Origin: Pseudomonadota bacterium
GTDB taxonomy: Bacteria; Pseudomonadota; Gammaproteobacteria; Burkholderiales; Burkholderiaceae_B
DNA: 5,435 nucleotides
Reading direction: 5' to 3'
Assembly: GCA_023432075.1 (NCBI GenBank)
Contig: JAEYVD010000661.1
Coordinates: forward strand, 1-5,435
Shown here in pieces: positions 1-5,435 of this stretch (within the stretch, counting starts at the first letter, position 1; the number at the start of each line of letters is the position of its first letter). Under the pieces are notes generated by a model. The model ran no database searches and was not told the origin of the DNA. It saw nothing but the letters and a program-made list of their open reading frames with translations. A program made the position numbers and the translations under genes.

Positions 1-1204
1 GACGCAGGGCAAGACGCTGCTCGGCATGCCGGAAATGCCGCGTCCGCCTTCCTGGCCCCGCTCGAACGGCCAACCCATCTTCTACGACGGCGTGTATCGC
101 AACGACCCCGTGCGGGTCGTGTCCGTCGTGCGCGATCTCTATTACCAGGGCCAGCATCGCCAGGTGCTGGTGGTCGTGGCCGAAAGCACTGGCAAGCGCA
201 TAGAGGCCGAGAACAGCGCGCGGCGCCAGGAGATCCTGCGCGATTCGCGGATGCTGGCGTTGGTCGTGCTGCTGGTGTGGTGGGGCGTGTCCTGGGCATT
301 GAAGCCGCTGCGGCGGCTGCAGTCCGACATCCGCAGCCGCCGCCCCGACGACCTGACGCCGCTGGACGCCTCGCGCGTGCCCAGTGAAGTCGCTCCACTG
401 GTGGAGGCCGTCAATCACCATATCGCCCGTTACCGGCGGGTGCTGGACGAGCAATCCAGCTTCCTTGCCGACGCCTCGCACCAATTGCGCACGCCGCTTG
501 CCATCATGCTGACGCAGGCTCAATACACGCTGCGCGAACGCGACCCGGCACGCGTGCGCGAAGGGCTGCGCGCCATCGTCGACCAGTTGGGCCGCACGCG
601 CCGGCTGACCGAGCAGCTGCTGTCGCTGGCGCACGCCCACCAGGCCGGCCAGACCCCGCGCCAGTTGCTCGACATGAACGCCGTGTCGCGCGAAGTCGTG
701 TTGCAGTACCTGCCGCTCGCGCACGAAAAACAGCAGGACCTGGGTTGGGTCCAGGCCGATGCCGAAGACGGCCAGGACACGCCGGTGCCGGTGTCGGGCA
801 ACGAAGCCGAGCTGCACGAAGCGCTGTCCAACCTTGTGCACAACGCCATCCATTACGCCCCGGCGGGCGCGCGCATCACGGTGTCCGTGTGCCGCGCCGA
901 CAACCGCGTCGAGGTTGCCGTGTCCGACAACGGCCCCGGCCTGGATCCGGTCATGCGCACGCGCGCCTTCACGCGGTTCGAGCGCGTGGGCACCGACAAG
1001 CCCATGACTTCCTCCGGTTCCGGCTTGGGGTTGGGCATTGCGCGCGCCTACGCACGCCGCAACGAGGGCGATATCGAACTGCGCGACGGCGAGCCCAACG
1101 ACCAGGGCGGCGTTGGTCTTGCGTCGGTGCTGTGGCTGCCGCTGGCGCCCACCGTATCGCAGTATCCGAGGCCCGCAGAGGTCCAGCTCAAGGGCGATCA
1201 ATAG
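1..1204 (+). CDS. tctE: TctE-type sensor histidine kinase of a tricarboxylate-transport two-component system (5' end outside the window)
   Basis: Inner-membrane sensor kinase that autophosphorylates on His and passes the phosphate to a TctD-like response regulator, probably to control carboxylate uptake. The frame is open from the left edge (first full codon at base 2) to the TAG at 1202-1204. The Met at 26 lies inside the periplasmic domain, so the real start is upstream; I estimate about 100 residues are missing. Visible in order: the end of a periplasmic 2CSK_N-type sensor region (about 2-220, with the family-like FYDGVYRNDPVRVVSV), one membrane segment (about 254-301), a HisKA domain with phosphoacceptor His at 479-481 in ASHQLRTPLA, then an HATPase domain with N box (SNLVHNAIHY, Asn at 842-844), G1 box DNGPG (926-940), F box (FTRFER) and G2 box GSGLGLG (1016-1036). 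All ATP-binding boxes look intact. The residue after the His is Gln rather than Glu/Asp. The tctBA genes downstream support the assignment; the actual ligand is not visible. Confidence 0.9.
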   Translation, partial: TQGKTLLGMPEMPRPPSWPRSNGQPIFYDGVYRNDPVRVVSVVRDLYYQGQHRQVLVVVAESTGKRIEAENSARRQEILRDSRMLALVVLLVWWGVSWALKPLRRLQSDIRSRRPDDLTPLDASRVPSEVAPLVEAVNHHIARYRRVLDEQSSFLADASHQLRTPLAIMLTQAQYTLRERDPARVREGLRAIVDQLGRTRRLTEQLLSLAHAHQAGQTPRQLLDMNAVSREVVLQYLPLAHEKQQDLGWVQADAEDGQDTPVPVSGNEAELHEALSNLVHNAIHYAPAGARITVSVCRADNRVEVAVSDNGPGLDPVMRTRAFTRFERVGTDKPMTSSGSGLGLGIARAYARRNEGDIELRDGEPNDQGGVGLASVLWLPLAPTVSQYPRPAEVQLKGDQ

Positions 1205-1299
1205 CGCCCGTTTCTTCACTGTCCGCTACTTTCTTGCGCCTGGCGCGCCTGCCGATCAGGGATAACCCCCGGATTCAGGAATGCGACAGCGCATAGAAA

Positions 1300-1329
1300 G
1301 CGGATTAGCAGCTTCCTTCCGTAATCTGC
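1300..1329. promoter_or_regulatory. Interrupted inverted repeat in the tctE-tctB intergenic region, possible operator
   Basis: GCGGATTA (1300-1307) and TAATCTGC (1322-1329) form an inverted repeat with 7 of 8 positions complementary and a 14-nt spacer. A further CGGATT copy lies 31 bp upstream (1270-1275), about three helical turns away, and an inverted CCGGAT copy (read as ATCCGG) lies at 1331-1336. It sits about 90-120 bp before the tctB start, where a response-regulator site could act. No convincing -35/-10 pair was found near it. The regulatory role is inference from position and symmetry only, and chance is possible. Confidence 0.25.
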
Positions 1330-1350
1330 GATCCGGCCTGTCGTCAGGGG

Positions 1351-1400
1351 CCGGGCGCTGCCCGCTTCGAGCAGTGCATGAAAGGCCGGCGCTGTCCGGC
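1351..1400 (+). repeat. Two similar GC-rich hairpins in the tctB leader
   Basis: Hairpin 1 is CGGGC-gct-GCCCG (1352-1364). Hairpin 2 is GCCGG-cgctgt-CCGGC (1385-1400). The two share a near-repeated core: CCGGGCGCTGCCCG at 1351-1364 and CCGGCGCTGTCCGG at 1386-1399. The second ends 6 nt before the AAGGAGG of the tctB ribosome binding site, so it could affect initiation if present in the mRNA. There is no T-run, so neither is a standard intrinsic terminator. Function is unknown. Confidence 0.4.
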
Positions 1401-1406
1401 ACAAGG

Positions 1407-1413
1407 AAGGAGG
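1407..1413 (+). promoter_or_regulatory. Strong ribosome binding site that fixes the GTG start of tctB
   Basis: AAGGAGG, inside the longer purine run AAGGAAGGAGGA (1403-1414), lies 6 nt before the GTG at 1420. This is near-consensus Shine-Dalgarno with good spacing. The in-frame ATG at 1378 lies upstream of this site, inside the hairpin leader, and would add 14 residues (MKGRRCPAQG...) that do not look like a TctB N-terminus. The GTG is therefore preferred. Confidence 0.8.
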
Positions 1414-1419
1414 ACGGAA

Positions 1420-1893
1420 GTGAAAAAGACAATCAACAGAAAGGACTATTACGGCGGCGCGCTGATGGTCCTTATCGGCATGGCCGCAATCTATGGCGGC
1501 ACCGACTACCACATCGGTTCGCTCAGCCACATGGGCCCGGGATTCTTCCCTGCGGCGCTCGGCGGCCTGCTGGCGCTCACCGGCCTGCTGATCGCAGTAT
1601 CGGCGCGCTCGGCCGAACCCTCGGCCCCGGCGCCCGCTGAAGGCCATCCCACCGGCATGCCGGACATCCGCGGCAGCGTCTGCATCCTGCTCGGCATCTT
1701 GGCCTTCCTGCTGCTGGGCCATTACGGCGGTCTGCTGCCCGCCACGTTCGCCATCGTTTTCATCTCCGCGCTGGGCGACCGCACCAACACGATCAAGCAG
1801 GCCGTCCTGCTGTCGATCGCCATGTCCGCGATCGCGGTCGTCGTTTTCTGGTGGGCGCTGCAACTGCAGCTTCCGCTGTTCCGCTGGGGTTGA
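1420..1893 (+). CDS. tctB: Tripartite tricarboxylate transporter small membrane subunit TctB (DUF1468 family)
   Basis: Small integral membrane subunit of a TTT-family secondary transporter, working with TctA and a periplasmic TctC to import carboxylates such as citrate; the substrate cannot be told from sequence. The product is 157 residues from the GTG start, normal for the family. Segments: a short basic N-terminus (KKTINRK), membrane helix 1 (about 11-27), the loop with the family-typical MGPGFFP (38-44), helix 2 (about 45-62), a hydrophilic Ala/Pro/Glu-rich linker (63-84), hydrophobic stretches at about 86-100 and 103-117, a charged turn GDRTN, a last helix (about 127-146), and a short C-terminus ending LPLFRWG. 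tctA follows after 6 nt, so the two are co-transcribed. The start was chosen by the ribosome binding site. Subunit identity is secure, the substrate is not. Confidence 0.92.
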   Translation: MKKTINRKDYYGGALMVLIGMAAIYGGTDYHIGSLSHMGPGFFPAALGGLLALTGLLIAVSARSAEPSAPAPAEGHPTGMPDIRGSVCILLGILAFLLLGHYGGLLPATFAIVFISALGDRTNTIKQAVLLSIAMSAIAVVVFWWALQLQLPLFRWG

Positions 1894-1899
1894 AGCGCC

Positions 1900-3423
1900 A
1901 TGATTTCTCAAGCTTTGGTAGACCTTTGGTACGGCTTCGGCGTCGCGTTCCAATGGCACAACCTGATGTGGTCGTTCTTCGGCGTGCTGGTGGGCAACCT
2001 CATCGGTGTGCTGCCCGGCATGGGCGCGCTGTCCGCGATCTCCATCCTCCTGCCGCTCACCTACGTCATGCAGCCCGTGCCCGCCATCCTGATGCTGGCC
2101 GGCATTTTCTATGGCTCGCAATATGGCGGCGCCATCGGCGCAATCCTGCTCAACCTGCCTTCGCATCCGCCCCACGCGGTCACCTGCCTGGATGGTTATC
2201 CATTGACCAAGCAGGGCAAGGGCGGGACAGCGCTCGGCATCACGATGATCTGCTCGTTCTTCGCGGCATCGGTCGGCATCATCGTCATGATCTTTGCCTC
2301 GCCGCTGCTGGTTGAAGTCGCGTTCAAGTTCGGCCCGACCGAGATCTTCTCGATCATGCTGCTCGGCCTCCTGGCAGGCGCCACCATGTCGCGCGGCTCG
2401 CCGCTCAAAGGCGTGGCGATGACGCTGTTCGGCCTGATGTGCGGCGTGGTCGGCACAGACGTGAACACGGGCACCATCCGGTTTTCGTTCGGCCTGCTCG
2501 ACCTGTCCGATGGCCTTGAGCTGGTTGCGATCTCGATGGGCCTGTTCGGCGTTGCCGACTTCCTGATGAGCGTGAACCGCATGACCATCATCGGCAGCGG
2601 CGCCAAGCTGCGTCTGCGCGACATGCGGCCCAGCAAGCAGGAACTGAAGACCGCCTTCTGGCCCATGGTGCGCGGCACGGCCGTCGGCACGCTGTTCGGC
2701 GCCATGCCCGGCACCGGCCCGACGATCACCACGTTTGTCGCCTACGCGCTCGAGCGCAAGATCTCCAAGACGCCCGAGAAGTTCGGCACCGGCATGATCG
2801 CCGGCGTGGCCTCGCCGGAAGCGTCGTCGCACTCGAAGACGCAGGTCGACTTCATCCCGACGATGAGCCTGGGCATTCCTGGCGACGCGGTGATGGCGCT
2901 GATCCTGGGCGCGCTGCTGATCCAGGGCATCCAGCCCGGCCCGCAGCTCATCACCGAGCATCCGGACATTTTCTGGGGCCTGATCGCCAGCTTCTGGGTG
3001 GGCAACGTGCTGCTCATGGTGCTGAACGTGCCGCTGATCGGCGTGTGGGTCAAGCTGCTGCAGGTGCCGTACCGCTACCTTTTCCCGTCGGCGTTGTTCT
3101 TCATCGCAGTGGGTGTGTACAGCACGCAGAACAGCCTCTTCCAGATCTGGGAAGTGCTGGCCTTCGGCGTGATCGGCGCGGTGCTCATGACGCTGGAATT
3201 CTCGGTGGCGCCCATTCTGCTGGGCTTCGTGCTCGGCCCCATGGTCGAAGAAAACTTCCGCCGCGCGCTGCTGTTGTCGCGCGGTGACCTGGCCGTGTTT
3301 GTCGAACGACCGATCAGCGCATGGTTCATCGGCGCGAGCGCGTTGCTGATCACGCTGCAGGTCTGGGCCTTCCTGCGCCGCAACAAACACAAGAACAAGC
3401 CCGAGGTGCCGCAGACGGCCTGA
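1900..3423 (+). CDS. tctA: Tripartite tricarboxylate transporter large membrane subunit TctA (permease)
   Basis: Polytopic inner-membrane permease, the transport-pathway subunit of a TTT carboxylate importer. It has 507 residues, the usual family length, and is hydrophobic throughout. The two halves each carry the family's PGxG signature: LPGMG at 38-42 and MPGTGPT at 269-275. Other recognisable family blocks are AGIFYGSQYGG (67-77), CLDGYP (96-101), SLGIPGD (323-329), QGIQPGPQL (342-350) and LGPMVEENFRRAL (445-457). A Lys-rich hydrophilic tail (493-500) ends the protein. At 306-320 it reads PEASSHSKTQVDFIP where many TctA proteins have an Asn-Asn/Gly-rich PExANNA...GG block, so it belongs to a variant subgroup that may differ in substrate. 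The ATG lies 6 nt after the tctB TGA. The ribosome binding site is weak (CTGGGGTTGA inside the tctB end), suggesting translational coupling. A strong terminator follows. No frameshift or truncation is seen. Confidence 0.95.
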   Translation: MISQALVDLWYGFGVAFQWHNLMWSFFGVLVGNLIGVLPGMGALSAISILLPLTYVMQPVPAILMLAGIFYGSQYGGAIGAILLNLPSHPPHAVTCLDGYPLTKQGKGGTALGITMICSFFAASVGIIVMIFASPLLVEVAFKFGPTEIFSIMLLGLLAGATMSRGSPLKGVAMTLFGLMCGVVGTDVNTGTIRFSFGLLDLSDGLELVAISMGLFGVADFLMSVNRMTIIGSGAKLRLRDMRPSKQELKTAFWPMVRGTAVGTLFGAMPGTGPTITTFVAYALERKISKTPEKFGTGMIAGVASPEASSHSKTQVDFIPTMSLGIPGDAVMALILGALLIQGIQPGPQLITEHPDIFWGLIASFWVGNVLLMVLNVPLIGVWVKLLQVPYRYLFPSALFFIAVGVYSTQNSLFQIWEVLAFGVIGAVLMTLEFSVAPILLGFVLGPMVEENFRRALLLSRGDLAVFVERPISAWFIGASALLITLQVWAFLRRNKHKNKPEVPQTA

Positions 3424-3450
3424 TCTCTAAGCCCTCGCATCCGGCACATG

Positions 3451-3480
3451 CGGCCCGGCAATAGCCGGGCCGTTTGATTT
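3451..3480 (+). terminator. Rho-independent terminator of the tctBA operon
   Basis: A perfect 9-bp GC stem, CGGCCCGGC (3451-3459) and GCCGGGCCG (3464-3472), with a 4-nt AATA loop, is followed by the T-rich TTTGATTT (3473-3480). It begins 27 nt after the tctA stop. The T-tract has one G and one A, so it fits + strand termination; there is no matching A-run on the left, so it is not clearly bidirectional. Confidence 0.9.
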
Positions 3481-3502
3481 GTGCGGCGGCATCCCTCATG
3501 CT
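3474..3502 (+). promoter_or_regulatory. Weak candidate sigma-70 promoter for ghrA
   Basis: TTGATT (3474-3479) and CATGCT (3497-3502) are 17 bp apart and resemble -35 and -10 boxes; the -10 matches TATAAT at only three of six positions. It would place the transcript start near 3509, about 24 nt before the ATG. The -35 would lie inside the T-tract of the preceding terminator. Only about 60 bp separate the terminator stem from ghrA, so a promoter is expected here, but this match is poor. Confidence 0.2.
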
Positions 3503-3532
3503 TGGGGTTTTCATCGCCTGCCCGCAGCCACC

Positions 3533-4462
3533 ATGCACATTCTCTTTGCTTGTCCCCATCACGATCCCGACGCCTGGGTGCCTCGCCTCGAGGCCGCCAT
3601 GCCCGGCTGCCGCATTTCGGTCTGGAACCCGGACGGTCCGCCCTCCGGCGCCGAGGTCGCGTTGGTCTGGCGTCCGCCCGTCCAACTCTTCCAGCACGAA
3701 ACCGGTTTGAAGACGCTCTTCAATCTGGGCGCGGGCGTCGATGCCTTGTTGAAGATGCCCGAGATTCCCGATCACGTACGCATCGTGCGCCTGGAAGACG
3801 CCGGCATGGCGGTGCAGATGGCCGAGTACGCCCTGTACGCGCTGCTGCGCGTCTCCCGCGATTTTGAAGCCTTCGACCAGGCGCAGGCGCGGCAGCATTG
3901 GGACACCCGAGAAGGCACCCGTCAGGCCGACTGGCCCGTGGGGGTTCTGGGGCTGGGGCAAGTTGGTGCGCGCGTGGCCCAGACGCTGGCCGAGTTCGGC
4001 TATCCCGTGGCGGGCTGGTCGCGGTCGCCACGGCAGATTCCCGGTGTCGAATCCTTCGCCGGCGAGGCCGCCTTGCCCGATTTCCTTGCCCGCACGCGCT
4101 TTCTGGTCAACGTGCTGCCGCTCACGCCCGACACGCAGGGCATCCTGAATCGCGAGACCCTGTCGCGGCTGCTGCCCGACGCGCATCTGGTCAACGTCGG
4201 ACGCGGCGAGCATCTGGTCGAAGAGGACCTCGTGCAGATGCTTGAAGAGGGCGAGATCGCGGGCGCCACGCTCGATGTATTTCACACCGAACCGCTGCCC
4301 AAGGATCACCCGTTCTGGCACGACCCGCGGGTCCATGTCACGCCCCATATCGCGGCGCGCACGCTGCGCGACGAAAGCATCGCGCAGATCGCGGGCAAGG
4401 TCGCGCAACTGAAGCGCGGTGAAGCCATCACCGGCGTGGTGGAACGCTCGCGCGGCTACTGA
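3533..4462 (+). CDS. ghrA: Glyoxylate/hydroxypyruvate reductase A-like D-2-hydroxyacid dehydrogenase
   Basis: Cytoplasmic enzyme of the D-isomer 2-hydroxyacid dehydrogenase superfamily, predicted to reduce glyoxylate to glycolate and hydroxypyruvate to glycerate with NADPH. It has 309 residues; E. coli GhrA, recalled from memory, is about 312 and aligns end to end, from the MHILFACPHH start to the shared RGY C-terminus. Shared blocks include ALVWRPPV (43-50), LGAGVD (65-70), RLEDAGM (86-92) and EYALYALLR (98-106). The Rossmann motif is GLGQVG (140-145). SR at 163-164, where NAD enzymes usually have an acidic residue, favours NADP(H). The catalytic set is present: Arg224 in NVGRGEH, Glu253 in DVFHTEPL and His272 in TPHIA. 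The ATG at 3533 gives the family N-terminus; the frame extends upstream to a TTG at 3479, but those 18 residues look non-native. No clear Shine-Dalgarno precedes the ATG. The 3' end overlaps the convergent lysR gene. The physiological substrate may be another 2-oxoacid. Confidence 0.9.
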   Translation: MHILFACPHHDPDAWVPRLEAAMPGCRISVWNPDGPPSGAEVALVWRPPVQLFQHETGLKTLFNLGAGVDALLKMPEIPDHVRIVRLEDAGMAVQMAEYALYALLRVSRDFEAFDQAQARQHWDTREGTRQADWPVGVLGLGQVGARVAQTLAEFGYPVAGWSRSPRQIPGVESFAGEAALPDFLARTRFLVNVLPLTPDTQGILNRETLSRLLPDAHLVNVGRGEHLVEEDLVQMLEEGEIAGATLDVFHTEPLPKDHPFWHDPRVHVTPHIAARTLRDESIAQIAGKVAQLKRGEAITGVVERSRGY

Positions 4463-5391
4463 GGCGCGGGAGACGCGGCTTTCTCCAGACGCTGGTACAT
4501 CGAGGGCAGGCGCTGCGACAGGAAGTCCAGCAGCGTTCGCACGGCGGGCATCATGCCCCGCCGTGACGGATAGATGCAATGCACGATGCCCTCGGGCGAT
4601 TGCCACTGCGGCAGCACCGGCACAAGCTGCCCGCGGCGCAGTTCCTCCTGCGTCGCAATCGACGGCAGCAGGGCAATGCCGCGTCCGCGCACGGCCGCTT
4701 CCGTCAGCACGATGAAATCGTTGCATGACAGTTGCGGCTTCAGTTCGATGTGCACCTCTTCGCCCTTGTCGTTGCGCAGGGGCCAACGCACTTCATTTTG
4801 CGGATCGCTGAAGCTCAGCGTCACATGCGACGCCAGGTCTTGCGGCGTGTCGGGCGCGCCGTGGCGTTGCAGATAGCCGGGGCTGGCCACCAGCGTGCCG
4901 CGCGCCGTGCCCAGATGCCGCACGACCAGTTCCGCGTCCGTGTCCAGCTTCGTGCGGACCCGTAGCGCCAGGTCCACGCCTTCGCGGATCAGGTCCACAC
5001 GCCGGTTCGTGACCAGCAATTGCACCGAGATCGCCGGCCACGCATCCAGGAATTCGGGCAGCAGCGGCGCCAGCACGTCCTGCGCGATCGACACAGGGCA
5101 GCTCACGATGACCGGACCGGTGGGTTCGGCCTGCAACTGCCGCATGGCGTCGTCCGCAGCGCGCGCCGAAGCGGCCATCTCGCGGCAGTAGTGCAGGTAG
5201 CGTTCGCCGGCGGACGTCAGCCGCAGCCGGCGGGTGGTGCGTTGCAAGAGGCGCACGCCCAGGCTTTCTTCCAGGTGGGAAATACGGCGGGAAAGACGGG
5301 ATTTCGGAATGTCCAGCGCGCGTGCCGCCGCGCTGAAGCCTCCTTGCTCGACGACTTGCGAAAAGTAGTAGAGGTCATTGAGATCTTGCAT
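4456..5391 (-). CDS. LysR-type transcriptional regulator, CrgA-like group
   Basis: DNA-binding regulator of 311 residues, normal LysR length. The N-terminal winged helix-turn-helix covers about residues 1-62: LYYFSQVVEQGGFSAAARAL, recognition part PKSRLSRRISHLEESLGVRL, wing RTTRRLRLTSAG. A linker helix (63-88) follows, then the periplasmic-binding-protein-like effector domain (about 92-297) with features typical of the CrgA-like group: VSCPVSIAQDVLAPLLPEFL (96-115), TNRRVDLIREGVDLALRVR (128-146) and AAVRGRGIALLPS (232-244). The effector is unknown. The gene is read leftwards from the ATG at 5389-5391 to the TAG at 4456-4458, and its last 7 bp overlap the ghrA end in opposite orientation. No good ribosome binding site precedes the ATG. 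LysR regulators commonly control a divergent neighbour, which would lie beyond the right edge. Control of ghrA is possible but not supported by the convergent layout. Confidence 0.93.
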   Translation of the reverse strand: MQDLNDLYYFSQVVEQGGFSAAARALDIPKSRLSRRISHLEESLGVRLLQRTTRRLRLTSAGERYLHYCREMAASARAADDAMRQLQAEPTGPVIVSCPVSIAQDVLAPLLPEFLDAWPAISVQLLVTNRRVDLIREGVDLALRVRTKLDTDAELVVRHLGTARGTLVASPGYLQRHGAPDTPQDLASHVTLSFSDPQNEVRWPLRNDKGEEVHIELKPQLSCNDFIVLTEAAVRGRGIALLPSIATQEELRRGQLVPVLPQWQSPEGIVHCIYPSRRGMMPAVRTLLDFLSQRLPSMYQRLEKAASPAPQ

Positions 5392-5394
5392 GAT

Positions 5395-5420
5395 TGTTCT
5401 ATGTTTGGAACGAACAGTTC
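5395..5420. promoter_or_regulatory. Nested GTTC/GAAC inverted repeats upstream of lysR, probable LysR operator
   Basis: TGTTC (5395-5399) and GAACA (5412-5416) form a perfect inverted repeat with a 12-nt spacer. Within the same stretch GAAC-A-GTTC (5412-5420) is a perfect palindrome, and GTTC (5396-5399) with GAAC (5408-5411) forms another pair. Dyads of roughly this size just upstream of a lysR gene are typical of autoregulatory LysR sites. The arrangement begins 3 nt before the lysR ATG, so binding would likely repress lysR. Binding by this regulator is inferred. Confidence 0.45.
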
Positions 5421-5426
5421 ATCATA
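5421..5426 (-). promoter_or_regulatory. Candidate -10 box of the lysR promoter
   Basis: On the minus strand this reads TATGAT, one base from TATAAT. It places transcription start near 5414, inside the palindromic region, with an untranslated leader of about 23 nt. A -35 box with normal spacing would fall beyond the right edge, so the promoter cannot be confirmed here. Confidence 0.4.
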
Positions 5427-5435
5427 CCCGTATTT

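Noticed and set aside
1239..1260. Possible terminator after tctE (CCTG...CAGG around GGCGCGCC)
   Set aside because: The stem is short and bulged and no T-run follows. GGCGCGCC is a simple 8-bp palindrome expected by chance in GC-rich DNA.
1234..1266. TTGCGC ... GATAAC as a promoter for tctBA
   Set aside because: The spacer is 21 bp and both boxes match poorly. No sigma-54 type GG-N10-GC element was found there either.
745..1296. 183-codon + strand frame inside the kinase gene
   Set aside because: Its translation is Arg/Pro/Ala/Gly-rich and overlaps the conserved ATPase domain of the kinase in another frame; it is a shadow.
1378..1419. ATG at 1378 as the tctB start
   Set aside because: It lies upstream of the strong AAGGAGG and inside the hairpin region. 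The added 14 residues are not TctB-like; GTG at 1420 has ideal spacing.
1281..1640. + strand frame starting in the leader and overlapping tctB
   Set aside because: Mostly out of frame with tctB and of low-complexity Arg/Gly/Ala composition, with no good ribosome binding site of its own.
1216..3390. 724-codon open frame on the minus strand across tctB and tctA
   Set aside because: It lies antisense to two well-recognised transporter genes. Its translation is rich in His, Gln, Arg, Asp and Glu with no recognisable fold, as expected for the complement of GC-rich membrane-protein codons. Long stop-free antisense frames are common at this GC content.
3479..3532. TTG at 3479 as the ghrA start
   Set aside because: It begins at the end of the terminator T-tract and adds 18 residues not seen in GhrA. 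The ATG at 3533 matches the family N-terminus.
3350..4786. 478-codon open frame on the minus strand across ghrA and into lysR
   Set aside because: Antisense to ghrA and out of frame with lysR. Its composition looks like a GC-rich shadow, with no family motif.

Overview
The window is GC-rich DNA from a bacterial chromosome. Protein style and gene content suggest a betaproteobacterium of the order Burkholderiales, most like the Alcaligenaceae (Bordetella/Achromobacter group). This placement comes from recalled family resemblance, not a database search. The coding density, high-GC codon use and ordinary families look like a conserved metabolic region. I see no phage, plasmid, IS element, CRISPR array or RNA gene.

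Left part (1-3480): the 3' part of a TctE-type sensor histidine kinase gene enters from the left edge. A 215-bp non-coding leader follows. It holds an interrupted inverted repeat, two similar GC-rich hairpins and a strong ribosome binding site. Then come tctB (GTG start) and tctA, which encode the small and large membrane subunits of a tripartite tricarboxylate transporter (TTT). The tctA gene starts 6 nt after the tctB stop, so the two are almost certainly one operon. It ends in a clear intrinsic terminator with a 9-bp perfect stem. The periplasmic binding protein gene (tctC) and the response regulator gene (tctD) are not in the window. tctD probably lies just left of it. The likely scheme is that the kinase senses a tri- or dicarboxylate, directly or through TctC, and its response regulator switches on tctBA.

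Middle part (3533-4462): a ghrA-like gene for an NADPH-dependent glyoxylate/hydroxypyruvate reductase of the D-2-hydroxyacid dehydrogenase superfamily. It starts 60 bp after the terminator stem, has no good Shine-Dalgarno sequence and is probably a separate transcription unit.

Right part (4456-5435): a LysR-type regulator of the CrgA-like group on the minus strand. Its 3' end overlaps the ghrA 3' end by 7 bp, tail to tail. Its promoter side holds nested GTTC/GAAC palindromes that look like an operator. The regulated gene is probably the next one beyond the right edge, divergent from lysR.

I did not find a convincing new biological system. The points most worth checking are the tctB leader structures, the absence of tctC between tctE and tctB, the Gln next to the phosphoacceptor His of the kinase, the TctA motif variant, and the lysR operator.
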